DNA of 64,000 nt. It comes from Marsupella aquatica. Lineage: Eukaryota > Marchantiophyta. A model generated the notes under the pieces. It had not been told where the DNA came from. It did no database searches and worked only from the letters and a program-made list of their open reading frames with translations. The stretch covers positions 4,340,001 through 4,404,000 of the forward strand of contig OZ316896.1 in assembly GCA_973895155.1 (NCBI GenBank), given 5' to 3'. Within the stretch, counting starts at the first letter, position 1, and every line of letters starts with the position of its first letter. Shown here in pieces: positions 25,093 to 36,900 of the stretch. The translations under genes and the position numbers were made by a program.

Positions 25093-25436
25093 TGTTGAGC
25101 ATAGACGACATTCGTAACGGCAAGCCCATAAACCATCCAACGCACAATAGTCGACACAGAGAGATACATGGTTCACCTCCACATGAGGCTACGTCCACGG
25201 GAACACACAAGAGCTTTACTGCACTCTAGGCCGACCGGCCATACCAAGCATCCACAACACAAGCTCTCCCTATCTCTCAACTAGCTCTGTAACAATGAGC
25301 CTAAGTTCCACCAAGGTCTGGCATCAGCCCTGGCTATATGCACACGAGCACTACCGCTAACATTAGCTAAGTCCTAACCCGAGTTAGACAAACTATGGTT
25401 AGCTCATGAGTCACAAGACTAGAGGAATATCTAACA
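25093..25436 (-). repeat. 5' LTR of the copia element (right on plus strand)
   Basis: 344 bp, beginning TGTTGAGC and ending CTAACA, followed by target duplication TATGA. The tRNA-Met-type PBS lies immediately inside (plus-strand GCTCTGATACCA at about 25079-25090). Confidence 0.95.
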
Positions 25437-25441
25437 TATGA

Positions 25442-26848
25442 AAGTGTAGTGGTACATAAGTACAACAAACCTTTATTAAAGTGTACAGTTGAACAAAACT
25501 TTAATAAAGCTTTGAGTAGCTACAAAGTATGTCCAAGCAAAAGCAGAACAACTATTCTGGACATAAAGACAAGGTACTGTTTCTGTAGGCAAGGCCCAAG
25601 GCCTAGAGAATCACTCTATACACAAATTTCCATCCTGGGCCTCAAAGGAGTAGCATCTTGGCCATGCACTCTTGGCCCTGTGGGATTGCACACGTTGGGT
25701 GTAGTAGACACTAAGACAAGTGCACATTTTCCCTTTCCCCACAGTTGTCTATCCTGGATCTATGTTGGGTTCTACTTTCCTTGTGGTGCGTCCCATGGCT
25801 CCCTAAACCCAAGAAACCCCCCAGCTCAAGCCGATTCCCGCAGGTTTCGCGCTTGGCGAGGCCGTTTCCGCGGCTTAGCGGCATGGGACGCTACTAACCT
25901 CCTTCTACTATTACTATTAGCCTTTTACACACATATACTGGACAAATCCTTCATCGGGTCATGAGATACGTAGCCGGCCTAATCTAGGCCTTCCCTTGTC
26001 TTCCTCTCCTTCTGGTTAGGTATGTTTGGATTCCGCCGCCGGAATGATCCCCAATAGGCTTGGTTAAGCCGCTAAGACCTCTCTCAGCTCGACACATCCA
26101 ACTCTCACTCCCTTGCTTACTTTCCTTCCTTCTGGTTGATGTGGGCACTCTTCACACAAGTTAATGCGACACACAAATAGCAAAATGACTCCTTCTGACT
26201 GAGTCATACCATGCACTTGTCATACAAACAGTATATCTCATACACAAGTTCTGCGAACTAAGCCGTGAGGCCAACTCTATTCAGCTCTTAGGCATGAGGA
26301 AACATGAATATACACAAGGTCACGGTATGACTAACCGAGAGCTTCTCTTACTACTTGATCCCAGCCCGGCTGGTGCAAACTAAAAACTTGCTAAAGAAGA
26401 GGCCCTGAGCTCCCCGCTGCCCAGGTACTTATCCTGGTAGTGGATCCTCCTAATTCTTTGCAGCGTAAGCCTAACCTACCTAACAGTAATCTACCTGCCC
26501 GAATCTACCTATGTACAGCAAGGCAGGAGCACAAGTGTTGCTCCTGCCAGTGGAACCGCAATTCCACTAAGCTAAGTGTCAGGGCCGCCTCCTGGTCCTG
26601 ATCCTAATCCTAAACTTGGAGATCAGCGCCCGCCCTACCCACTCATGCCTCCTACCTCCACGTCCGCCCTTCCTAAAAGGAACGGCGCCCTTGCACCGTC
26701 ACGACACCGGTGGTGGATCCTCAATGGACGCCCCCAACGCTTCCTCCTCAGCCACTGCCGTAGGTCCGTCCTCTGACAGATTACCTGCCTCTGACCGAGT
26801 CAACTTTTCATCGGCCTGACTGGTCCCACCCTCGGCTTCGGCATTGGC
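25442..26848. other. Region between the copia element and the 1158-codon ORF, no gene recognised
   Basis: About 1.4 kb. The first 150 bases could be the continuation of the Harbinger relic interrupted by the copia insertion. The remainder would be the 3' part of whatever element carries the large minus-strand ORF. A purine tract on the minus strand near 25.73-25.75 kb could be a polypurine tract, but no matching LTR pair was found on either side. Confidence 0.35.
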
Positions 26849-29800
26849 TCAGGAATCATTCTCGGCTACGGCCTCAGCTTCGGCCACTGTCTCCCCGGCC
26901 TGCTCAAGAGGTGGATCTGAGATACCGGTCTCATTACTGAGTAGTTCGGCTTGGGCCGCGTCATCCCCACCTTTGGTGATAGCAGAATCTATTGCCGTGT
27001 TCATGCCGGAGGTTGGTGCCGGTTTGAGTACGGCTTGAGGGGTTGAATAACCTCCGAACCCCGAAGGTTTCTGCTTCTTCTTCTTCACTATCTCCACAAC
27101 TGTTTCCTTCCCTTTGCCGCCAACGTCCGGCACCGGGCCGTGTGTCACGGCTGGTCCTTCGGCAATTACCACCCCTGGTAACTGGTTTACCCCAACGGGA
27201 GATGGACCTGATGCAGCTAAGCATTTAAATACTGCGGCTTGTTTCTTCAGCCGCTCAGTTTGGTTGTCGGCCCGCCGCTGTAGGTTCTCCATCTTCCTCG
27301 TGTTTTCCTCCAACTCCTCCTGGGTCTCATCCAGGTCCTTACGTGCCTCCTCCAGCTCGTTTTTGGCTTCCTCCAATTCCCTGTGGGCTTCCTCCAATTC
27401 CTTCTTGGTGGTAGCCCTCTCCTCCTGGGTTGCTCTTAGCTCCTTGTCGAGCTCCGCTACGACCTCAGACTCCATGTTATTCATCTTGGCATAAGTCTGG
27501 TCGAGCTGGGTGTCCTTCTCCCGCAGGTCGGCCTTGAAGCTGGCCGTCAGGGACGCAAGCTCCTGCTGTAGAGCAATAATCCCTTGATAGGATTTCCCTA
27601 ACTCGGCCTCCTTCTGCTCAAGGGCTCTGCGGATGACCTCGAGCTCTCCCTTCAGCGCCCTCTCCCTTCTCTGAGTCTCCGCCGTGACCCGGTTGTTGAC
27701 TGCTATATGGGCCTCCTCTGCGTCTCTCACCTCCTTCTTCCATTTCTCCCTGTCCTTGATTGCGTCGGCCAATTCTCCCTGGGTGTGAGTCAGTTTATCC
27801 TTGATAATCTGACTATCAGCCTGCGCTGTGTCCAACTGCCCCTGCATGATGTTCAGCTCATGCCGCTTAATCCGCAGTTCATCTTGGGCTTTCTTGGCCG
27901 CCCTTAGATCTTCAATTTTGGCTTCCATCCTCCTAAGCCGCCGGATGACCTCATCCTTCTTGGTTCTCTCTAAAGCCACCGCTTCTTCTAATTGGTGCTT
28001 CTCCAACTGCTCCCTATGGAAAAAGGGTCCTACCTCCAACTCCTCCCCAAAGATGCCGAGCGCAAGTTCCCCACACATCTCACCATACTCCATGGCTCTA
28101 TTCTTAGCGTAGGTGGAGTAAGTAGAAGTGATCGGCATCGCCCATCGCGGCCTCTGCTCCCAAGCCATCTTGTGGATCTCTTCAATCATGGCTAGAGGTT
28201 TGCTTCCTTTTTCGGCTAGCCGCCTGATGTCCTCCGGCCAATCTCCTCCTGGCAAATCCTTTTCCCTAGCCAGGGCTGCCTCCTCTTCCTGCCTGATTCG
28301 CTCCTGAAATTCCTGCGCCGTCTGTTTTATGCCGTCAAAGCTCGGGGGAGCAACATCTGGTGGGGGAGACTCAGGGCTACTCTGCTGGTTGGGGTCCCCT
28401 CGTACTACCCTTGGAAGTGTGGGGATAAACCGGCCACAGGTCCTTACTCCTGGAACGTGATGGTCCGACCCATAGCCGGAGTTATCATGGCTGCAGTCCT
28501 CCACTGCCTCCTCCAACCCTTGGACTTCCGGCTTCTCCCTCTCGTCTTCGCCGGTAGGAGCTTCAGGCAATTCTGCCTCAGATTCAGAGCTTGAGACTCC
28601 CACGTATATTTGAACACCCGGCTTGGATTCTGGCCTGATTCTCTCCTTATTTCCGGTAAAGGGGTTTTCCCTTCTAAGTCTGCTTAGGTTGACCTCTGGG
28701 GCAGTGTCCTGTATTGGTGCCGCTGCCGAAGCTGGTGCCAGTGCCGTCTTTTCCTTCTCCAGCATTTTCAGCAGATTCTGCATGCTTGGTTGCTGCATCG
28801 GCAAGTCTTCCTTCCTTGGCCTGAACACCTGCTCAATCGTAGGGCTATCAGGTGGTTGAGGCTTCTCTGCTACCGGCCTCGGTGCTGGAGCTTCCTCGGG
28901 TGCCCTTACCTGCAGGGGAAGTACTGGGGCAAAGGTCTGACCTCTGGCATACCGGCACAACAGCGGCATGTGATAGCCAAGCCGCGACACGCTCCCCATG
29001 CCGATTACCTGCTGCTCCTCCTTTAAGATCTTCTTCAATTGGTTGAGGAGGTACCCGTTGTAGTCCCGGCTTGGGTCTGGCCTCTCTGCCAGATAGACCT
29101 GTGCCTTGCCGATCTCTGCCCTCGGCAAGTTACAATGCATGGTCACCCGCAAGAAGTCGATCATCTCTCCTATGTGCGAGTTGGTGCAGGTGTTCCGGAA
29201 GAAGCCATTCTTCGTTGATGGCCCAGGGAACGACCGGAACTCCTTGTCAGGCAAGGTCTTCCTGGTATCAACTTTGGTCTTATTGCCTATCGGCAAGCCA
29301 AACACTTCGGCAATCACCTTGGAAGTAAGATAGAAATCCTTCCCATATATCCTCGTGCAATTGGTCTCGGGTTCCCATGACCCCACGAATTCTAATAGGT
29401 CTGAATCCGGTACCTCCGGCTTCAGCCATGGTAATCTTACAAAGGCCTCTAAGCCGGATCCGGCCATGAAGCCTTGGTACTTCTTGGTCTGCATGGCCGT
29501 AAAGCATGCATCCTCCTCCCGTGCAAAATGTAGTTGCACCTCCGCTGGTAGGGTTGCCGCCCAACCTTTCCAGGTGTCATCCCTGGTTGGAATGGCATTA
29601 ATGGGATCGACCTCCTCCTCTTCGGCTTCTCCCTGCCTCCTGCTCTGCTGCTCGGATGGCTTCTTTGGTGCCACCGACCTCGTTCTTTTTGCCGGGGTGG
29701 CTTCATCGTTGACGGCTCCCTTCCTCTTCATCTCGGCTACCGTGGAGGTTTCTCCTAGCACCGTTGCCGGGGTCCACCTTTCCGCGCTACCCTTCAATTC

Positions 29801-30325
29801 CCAGTGTATGTCGTTGCAGTTCTTGATGGCCTCTCGAATGCCGATGATTCTGTCGAGCTGATTGGAAGTAGGAGTCCACAAGAACTCGGCCTTGATGAGT
29901 TTGCCTCCTAAGAAAGCCGTCTTCTGCAGCTCCCACAATCGAGCGAGCTCCTGCCGTTCTCGAGCTGCCCTTTCTGATTCTTCGTCCTCGTAAGTCTTGA
30001 TGTACTCAATTGCCCGTTCGAACAGGCATCCCCATAAATGTGCCGCTTGATTGACGTTGCTCATACCCTCCTTAGGTCGATCGTCGGTATCTACTCTCTC
30101 CCCGAGTGCTTGCCTAAGCAGCTGACAGTAGTTGGCCTCCCGTAGTCGTCTGCCTAGTTCGTGCTCGCAAATGAGCCACCATCTCCTGCAAGCGCTCCTT
30201 ACCCCTCTCCTCTTCCGGTCCTTCCTCCCGTTGATCCTTCCTAGCCGCCGACGCTTAACGCGCCCTAACCCTAATCGAGTTTTCACCCCCAGCGTCCTTA
30301 CCTCCGGCCTCGGCCCGGGTTCCAT
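26849..30325 (-). CDS. Intact 1158-residue retroelement-type accessory protein (Transposase_32-like region plus long coiled coil)
   Basis: I do not recognise a characterised gene. The ATG at 30325-30323 opens a single uninterrupted frame, GC-richer than its surroundings. The order is a basic N-terminus, an acidic linker EEEEVDPIN, then a folded-looking region with LEAFVRLPWL, LLEFVGSW and GKDFYLTSKVIAEVFGLPIG. That pattern resembles the 'putative plant transposon protein' family (Pfam Transposase_32) and plant mobile domains. A Pro/Glu-rich linker follows, then roughly 300 residues of Glu/Lys/Arg-rich heptad-like coiled coil (for example ELEEAHRELEEAKNELEEAR), then a short tail. No transmembrane segment or signal peptide is evident. 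No gag or pol sequence lies beside it. The accessory region of the gypsy element at 47.6-50.3 kb has the same order of parts. It could be a non-autonomous retroelement ORF or a retained gene; the function is unknown. Confidence 0.6.
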   Translation of the reverse strand: MEPGPRPEVRTLGVKTRLGLGRVKRRRLGRINGRKDRKRRGVRSACRRWWLICEHELGRRLREANYCQLLRQALGERVDTDDRPKEGMSNVNQAAHLWGCLFERAIEYIKTYEDEESERAARERQELARLWELQKTAFLGGKLIKAEFLWTPTSNQLDRIIGIREAIKNCNDIHWELKGSAERWTPATVLGETSTVAEMKRKGAVNDEATPAKRTRSVAPKKPSEQQSRRQGEAEEEEVDPINAIPTRDDTWKGWAATLPAEVQLHFAREEDACFTAMQTKKYQGFMAGSGLEAFVRLPWLKPEVPDSDLLEFVGSWEPETNCTRIYGKDFYLTSKVIAEVFGLPIGNKTKVDTRKTLPDKEFRSFPGPSTKNGFFRNTCTNSHIGEMIDFLRVTMHCNLPRAEIGKAQVYLAERPDPSRDYNGYLLNQLKKILKEEQQVIGMGSVSRLGYHMPLLCRYARGQTFAPVLPLQVRAPEEAPAPRPVAEKPQPPDSPTIEQVFRPRKEDLPMQQPSMQNLLKMLEKEKTALAPASAAAPIQDTAPEVNLSRLRRENPFTGNKERIRPESKPGVQIYVGVSSSESEAELPEAPTGEDEREKPEVQGLEEAVEDCSHDNSGYGSDHHVPGVRTCGRFIPTLPRVVRGDPNQQSSPESPPPDVAPPSFDGIKQTAQEFQERIRQEEEAALAREKDLPGGDWPEDIRRLAEKGSKPLAMIEEIHKMAWEQRPRWAMPITSTYSTYAKNRAMEYGEMCGELALGIFGEELEVGPFFHREQLEKHQLEEAVALERTKKDEVIRRLRRMEAKIEDLRAAKKAQDELRIKRHELNIMQGQLDTAQADSQIIKDKLTHTQGELADAIKDREKWKKEVRDAEEAHIAVNNRVTAETQRRERALKGELEVIRRALEQKEAELGKSYQGIIALQQELASLTASFKADLREKDTQLDQTYAKMNNMESEVVAELDKELRATQEERATTKKELEEAHRELEEAKNELEEARKDLDETQEELEENTRKMENLQRRADNQTERLKKQAAVFKCLAASGPSPVGVNQLPGVVIAEGPAVTHGPVPDVGGKGKETVVEIVKKKKQKPSGFGGYSTPQAVLKPAPTSGMNTAIDSAITKGGDDAAQAELLSNETGISDPPLEQAGETVAEAEAVAENDS

Positions 30326-31548
30326 AGTCGCCCCTAATTGTTTATATTTTCCTTGTTTTGTCCCTATACTAAGGTGTTTCTAGGGTGCACTCCTGCTTTA
30401 CCCACTTAACTGGCCGAGTGATTCCTGGCTAGGCATCACATTCCTCTCGGCTAGTACACCCCAATATTATTCCTCTGACTTCCCTTTGTGAATCATGCAA
30501 TTCTAATTTGCAGGTTTCTTCTCCTTCCGTGGGGTGCATGACCCCTTTCCATGAATCATTGACCGTCTTGGGTCACTCCTCAAATTTTCAAACATAGGCC
30601 GACTTCCTGTGAATAGAAATAGTACGTTTGGAAATCTATTCCTTCTAACCAATCAGGCCGCCCTCATCCTCTGATCTTCTTCAAGCCCAATGCCTTCTTG
30701 CTTGCTTGATGCTGCACTTGGGGTGAGTCCATCAAAATTCCTCGTGACTGTGCATTGATCTGTTATAGAGGCTTTGCTGTCAGACTTACTACTTCCCTCC
30801 TACAGAGTTTGAAATTCCTTGTGTGCAACAACCTGTTTAAGAGAATCTGCACTCATAAGCAACTTTCCCTTCTTACCAGTTTTAATAACTTTGTTGGCCA
30901 TTCAAAAGTTTATGTGGATATACTGCAATTTTCCTTCTAGAGACCTTTGTAGGCTCAAGAATCCAATATCACTACTTCAATGGTTTTGTGTTGCAAAGAA
31001 GTGTTGTTAGTGTCATTGCAAGAATCACATGGAGGGGTTGGGGGCAAGAGACTGGAGGTAGTGGAAAGGGAGCAAGGTGCAGGCAGCCTAGAGGCGAGCA
31101 AATGACAAGTGGGGACCCCAATCCCCCTGCTCATTCCATTTTGCCCCATCCTATCAGCTTTACCAGGAATTTCAGTTTACTTCTCATGTAGGGCTTGAGC
31201 TCCTTTGCCATACTGGGCTTGGGACTCAACTTTCTGGCTCTTTCATCTTCTAGGGTTTTTCTCTTATTCACTCTCCTTTAATAGGTTGCCTGCCTTTGGA
31301 TCCTGTCTTCTGGTTTAGCACTTTTTGGTCGGCATTGTGATATATGGAAGAAGTAGTTTCAGCCACCACTTTCCCAACCCCACTTCCCCAAAATCTGCTG
31401 ATCGAGTTCCCCCACCCTAAACAAGCTACACCTGAACCAGAGTGAAAATTCCATCCATAAAGGCCCCATTAAAACAATCCATTGGTCACCATCAGATGGT
31501 CATCCATCTACTCTAACCTCTCCCAACAATCTTACCAACCCTCAACAT
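30326..31548. other. Region upstream of the 1158-codon ORF, no gene recognised
   Basis: About 1.2 kb of C/T-rich then AT-richer sequence. It would hold the 5' UTR and promoter, or the 5' LTR and leader, of the large minus-strand ORF. No LTR ends matching the other flank and no PBS were recognised. Confidence 0.35.
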
Positions 31549-31915
31549 TGTTGGGGGAAATATTGCACAACACAACGTTACATGGAATGAGTGTACAACA
31601 TATAATCAACAACAACACAAAGATATGTGGTTCACCCTGTCTAGACTATGTCCATGGCCAAGAGATGAAATCACAATGCACAACCTAGTACATCCGCCAT
31701 AGTCTGGCAAGCTTGCAAATTGCCTGCTCTATGAGTGTTCCCCTCCTCTTTCTCTCCAGTCTCCAACTCATGAATACTGATCTCTAGTGTGAGCACAATG
31801 AAGTGCTTCTGCAGGGTTATACCCCCATCTTCACTAGTCTAACCTCGACAACCCTTAACCATGGTTAAGTTGTGCCTTAGTTAACCTAACCAGGCACTAG
31901 AGTTCAGTTCCAACA
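31549..31915. repeat. Solo copia-type LTR, family 2
   Basis: A 367-bp block begins TGTTGGGGGAAATATTG and ends CAGTTCCAACA, the usual TGTTGG...CCAACA copia ends. It contains GTGGTTCACC followed by TCTAGACTATGTCCATGG, matching the position of similar words in the other copia LTRs here. Flanks are AACAT and AGCAT, a target duplication with one mismatch. No internal element sequence is attached, so it is probably a recombination product. Confidence 0.7.
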
Positions 31916-32011
31916 AGCATTTATTTAGATAGATTAGGTCACTCACTTGTTGTTGTATGTGCAAAAACGTTTTGGCTGAAAACTCTCATCAAAACTGATT
32001 GATGGATGATC

Positions 32012-32355
32012 TGTTGAGCATAGACGACATTTGCAACTGCAAGCCCATGAACCATCCAACGCACAATAGTCGACATAGAGAGATACGTGGTTCACCTCCA
32101 CATGAGGCTACGTCCACGGGAACACACAAGAGATTTACTGCACTCTAGGCCGACCGGCCATACCAAGCATCGACAGCACAAGCTCTCCCTATCTCTCAAC
32201 TAGCTCCGTAACAATGAGCTTAAGTTCCACCAGGGTCTGGCATCAGCCCTAGCTATATGCACAACAGCACTACCACTAACATTAGCTAAGTCCTAACCCG
32301 AGTTAGACAAACTGTGGTTAGCTCATGAGTCACAAGACTAGAGCAATATCTAACA
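32012..32355 (-). repeat. Solo LTR of the same family as the 18.9-25.4 kb copia element
   Basis: 344 bp, starting TGTTGAGCATAGACGACATT and ending CAATATCTAACA, clearly the same family as the full-length element's LTRs but with more differences. It is flanked by the exact 5-bp target duplication TGATC (32007-32011 and 32356-32360). It is a solo LTR left by recombination between the two LTRs of a complete copy. The strand is given to match the full-length element, which has the same plus-strand reading. Confidence 0.93.
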
Positions 32356-32360
32356 TGATC

Positions 32361-33952
32361 CACTGACTTGTGACTCGTTACTGGTCAGTGAGAAGCTAAG
32401 AGTTGGATGAGTAGCAATGTTGGATAGAAAGGGTTCAGACTGCTAGTGACTTGTTACTAGTCAGGCTTGAGGTTCACTTTTTGGATATAGTTGCTATGGT
32501 GGCAAGCTTAAGCAAGAATGGTGCTAGCCCAATAGTGTATAAGGGGATCCAAGTGATTGAGAAAGGGTTGTTGAGTCTATTCAATTACTGACTGGAGGAT
32601 GTTCTTTTGGTGATTACTAGTTGAGAGGGAGACACAGGTGACCAACTCAAGAGTACCCATTGTAAATTGATTGTGAGTTTGGAATAAAGGAGTTGAGATA
32701 TTGAGCTTTGAAAATTGTTTGTCATCTGTCTTGGTTGCAACTAGAGGTGCGTAGCCTGCCCAAGGAAGCCCTAACTTTAAGTCCTTGTGACACCGCCCCA
32801 ACCACTCTGTTCCCTCCTGGTTGGCTGCCCCACTCCCCCGTTTCCCTGGTTGAGAGTGAGCAAGGGTGTTGAGGTTCATTGAGGGCAGTGACGAATGTCC
32901 AATGATGGAAATTCGCTGGGTGTTGACCATTGGATCATTCCAAGCTAACCAGAGTTATTTTGCTTAACCAGCGGTGGAAAAGGTGGCATAGTAGCAATGA
33001 AACTAAAATGAGCATAATCAAGTAACTATATAATTAGACCAAAAAAAGTTGCATTGTAGAAACCTCAAATTAGAGTTGTCCATAAATGATCCAACAGGAG
33101 GTGACTGACTTGGGCACTTAAATGACCAAATACAAGGTGAGATAGCTTTTGAGCCTCCAGGGGACTACTCTATTCGAATATGACATAGATGCCTTCAATA
33201 AACCAGGGTTTGCACTTATGGAGTGTGCAGTAAGGCTCCGTAAGCCTCCCTTTGATCCAGAATAGAGTTTAGCAAGCAATTAGGGCCAGCATTTAGCTAT
33301 GGGCTCTGTAACAGGCGAGGACCAATAATAGTCATTTATAGAGCACGAGCCCTATGCCCGTGCTTTGCACAGTGCAATGATGGCTGGCCCACAGGGCTGG
33401 GGGGCTGAGAGGCAAGAGAGGGCAAGTGGTAATCGAATCGAATGGATACAAAAATCTTCTAAAATATCTAATGGCCAGTTTTGATTCCCGCCAATTCTGT
33501 ATTTCGTAACGGGATGAAGGACGAAAAAAGGCAGGATCACTTATTATAGTTGTAGATGTCAAAACAAAGCCATAAATGAAATAGGGTCAAGGCCATAAAA
33601 TGTTTAATTAATGACCAAGAGGTAAGGACTTACCTGCTGCCTAGATACAAGTCCCATAAAAAAAGTAAGTCTAAAAAGTTTAGGTCCATGAGACTTTGCT
33701 TCCGGCAATAGTTTGACACGCACTATAGCATGTTTGCCATACCGTTTGGGCATCGGACGATCCACTTCGGTTACAGTGCCATAGCTAAGCCCTAAACCCT
33801 GGACCGAATTGCTTGCAAACGATTCGTCACAAGCACAAGCGAGAATGATTAGCAGAGTTGCTTTCTCGGAGTGTTATAAGAGCAATGGCAATTTTCAGTG
33901 AATCCAAGTCAAACAATTGTGTCGCTTGATTGCTTGACTCGCGATTGAAGTC
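32361..33952. other. Intergenic, upstream of XRCC2, no gene recognised
   Basis: About 1.6 kb. Short frames on both strands have no recognisable motif. The last few hundred bases should hold the XRCC2 promoter and 5' UTR; no clear TATA box was identified. Confidence 0.4.
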
Positions 33953-36900
33953 ATGGCTTACTTCTCGTGGCCAAATGCATCGGATATGCAGCGCTGGTTG
34001 GCTGTTGATGAAACTGCCAAAACAATGCTAAGAAGGCTGCAGGAGAGGTGCGCGCCATCAATTGCACCGATGCCTCCTTTGCATAAGACAACATTGCACG
34101 GTCGCAATGTCTTAGAAATTGCCGGGCCATCCGGGTCCGGGAAGTCAGAACTTCTGTTACAGGTTTGTGTCCTTGGTTATCTCCCAGGTCGCTTCATCAG
34201 TTCATTGAACTAGTAAGAGCTTCTGTTAGGTGTTCACTTCTTCTCTTTAGTAAACATTCCGTGATCACCACATCGATACAAGTATTTGTGCTAGTCAGAG
34301 CGTCTGTTACAGGTGTATTCATCCGGTTTTCGTCTTCTCATCGGTACATCATCCCTGAACTTATCAATTCTGTATGTATTTCAAGTATCTGGATTAATCA
34401 GGTTTGTGCTCCCGGTTCTTCCATTCGGTTTTTCTCCATTCACTATTAAGTATGCAGATCACTATATCACTTCATCGTGTATATTAAATTATATCAGTTA
34501 GCAAGCTCTGTCTGTCGTGCCATCATATTTGGTTCATTGTACAAGTCCGCCATGATTCCTTGATTCCAGCTTAGGCGGACTGACTTCGTGCCTGTGCAAG
34601 CGCAACAGACCTATGAAGACCTTTCATAGCTCAATTTCCCTTCCATTTTGTTATATGTGATCTGATCCATTCCCGTTCAAGGTTTTATCTGAAGAATAAT
34701 ACAAGATTGTGACATATGTCAGCGATATTTGTAGGATGCCTGCAAAGTCTGATGTAGTTATGTGGGATGTGGTGATTGTAGTCGGTTGTGTCTTGCATTT
34801 TACCAAAAGAATGGGAAGGTCTGTCACTGGGGGGCTCAGAGAAACCAGTACTGTATCTTGATCTCGACTGTCGGTTTGACATCCGACGTCTCGTGCACTT
34901 ACTGGAATGTCGCATTTATGACGCGGAATCGCGCCTCTACGACATTGCTTGGGATATGTACAATGCTGGAGGTGGGCAAACACTGCAAAAGAATATCAAT
35001 TCTGACAAGCAACGTGTTACGGGAACAGGTTCGTAATTATTTACCTGAGTTGTAAAATATTATGCGTACTTTAAATTGTCTGAAGTGCCATTACTTGCCA
35101 TTGATTCTGTCTTCCATCTCAGTCATCCCCTGGCACAACACTGATATGTAATACGAACAGCCGTGCAGAGATTTCCAGAGACAAGTGCGCGAACGAAGGT
35201 GGAGGGATCCTATTCTGCAGGGGGTGATAGCTCCATAAAGCCGATAATCAAAGCGTGTCTCCGGCGTTTCTACCTTAGGCGTTGTCGTAGCAGTTTTGAG
35301 TTCCTCGTTGCTGTCAAGGTTGGCACTGGTCCTCCAGCCTGGATGATCGTCACTGACGTTGATTATGCAACGTAAATGGTGCAGTGACCTGTCCACGTCT
35401 TGCCTCCAGTGTAAAGTTTTATGGTTAAGTTGTTCGCTGTCTTTTTAATGTACTTTCGGTAATCACTTTCTTACTCTCTCACTGCAACGATGGTTGAAAT
35501 GGCAGAAATTGCGAGTCTTCATGTATCAAGTACTATACAAGCACGGTTCCACTCCTGAGTTACTAATCTTCGATAGGTGTTATAGCCCTAACCAAAGTCT
35601 TATTCATTCTGTGATATGTGCTCGTGTAGGATACGTGCAATTGTTTGTGACTTACTTCTTCGATTTTGGGGCCAGCGTAATTATGAAGTCTGGTTTACAA
35701 CCAGGACATGCAGATGCCGTAGTTTATTTAAATTAACGGACTGGAATCCTGATTTCAGCATAGGTGCTTTCTACTGGCTGGAGCGGGCAACGCGATCAGC
35801 TTCTGCTCAGCCTAGCAGGTATGCAATGGCCATAGAACTTTAAATTTGACCCTTAATAAATTTGACCCTTAAGCAATCGGCGTTTACACCATAAGATACA
35901 GCCTTGCTATCGAAACAAAATTTGGTCCAGTTGGGTTCTTTTAGGTTCCTTGCAAGAAATACAAAATCTGGACTCTTGTTGTGATAGAATGGAATTATTT
36001 GTATTATCGATGACAACGCCAGGATTCTAAACAACGTCCTCTGATGGTTCAGGAAAACATTCAATCTATGGACAGTCTCTGATGCTGTTGTAGAGGAACT
36101 AAAGTTTCTTGTAGAATTCCATCCTAAGTTGTTGATAATGGCTACGAAAACCTTGATTCTAAAGGTCTGGCAAAAGGAAAAATTAAGCACCTGGAAGGGA
36201 GGTCGTATTGGTAGAAGGAATCAAAAGATGCACAGGTAAGACTCAACCCACCTCCAAGCTGGATAATCAGCTACCCTATTACTGTCCATTTTTGCGCAGG
36301 GTCTGAGCGTTCCTGGAAAAGTACATCTGCATTGTCTATGAATATGGGTAGTAGGTTTTAGAATATTATTTGAGCTGTTTGGGCTGAAACGGAACATCCA
36401 ATCTCATGCGAAAAATTGGATTTACCGAATCTTCTTAGAAAGGTTCACATGCAATGAGGAGCCTCATGTTTCACCTATAGGTTGCTTTCATGACACTGGG
36501 AGCGTATGCAAGTGGTTAATAGTCCTTGATGACGTGTGCCATTCTAGCAGGCCAGGTTACAAAAAAATACCTCACGAACTTTTCAAATCAGACGAGCATT
36601 CGTCAAGGAGCACAAAAGAGGAAGGTGTTGTAGAGAAATCTGTTCATCGTGACTTCCTACCCGCATCATGGCGGGTAACTTAATATCAGACAACCATAGC
36701 TGATTATCTTGTGGATAGTTCTGTGATATTTTTTGTCAAAGCAAGAATTTATAATGTTTGTATTAGTGCGTAGATCAAATGCCTGCAAGCAGTCTCTGTA
36801 TGTCACGAATGATGTTACTGGAAGTTGAAACGGGTTCCTAGTGGTCATACCAATCCAGTAGGGCGTTTAGTCCACTTTCATGAATTAATAGGTAGTAGAG

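Larger units (their letters stand above)
18903..25436 (-). mobile_element. Full-length Ty1/copia LTR retrotransposon, minus orientation, coding capacity decayed
   Basis: This 6534-bp element is bounded by near-identical LTRs (18903-19244 and 25093-25436), each starting TGTTGAGCATAGACGACATT and ending ATCTAACA. It is flanked by the 5-bp target duplication TATGA (18898-18902 and 25437-25441). Read on the minus strand, the PBS TGGTATCAGAGC, complementary to initiator tRNA-Met, sits just inside the 5' LTR (about 25079-25090). The polypurine tract GTCAAGGGGGAGTT sits just before the 3' LTR (about 19245-19258). Domain order is gag, protease/pre-integrase, integrase, RT, RNase H, which defines copia. 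The 5' leader (23.75-25.08 kb) is about 1.3 kb long and GC-rich. Roughly ten differences between the LTRs were seen by eye, mostly transitions, so insertion is fairly old. It lies next to, and may lie inside, the Harbinger relic. Confidence 0.96.

Noticed and set aside
26844-29861. Plus-strand frames of 60-168 codons opposite the 1158-codon ORF
   Set aside because: They are antisense shadows of one long real frame, Ser/Leu-rich because the other strand is Glu/Lys-rich.
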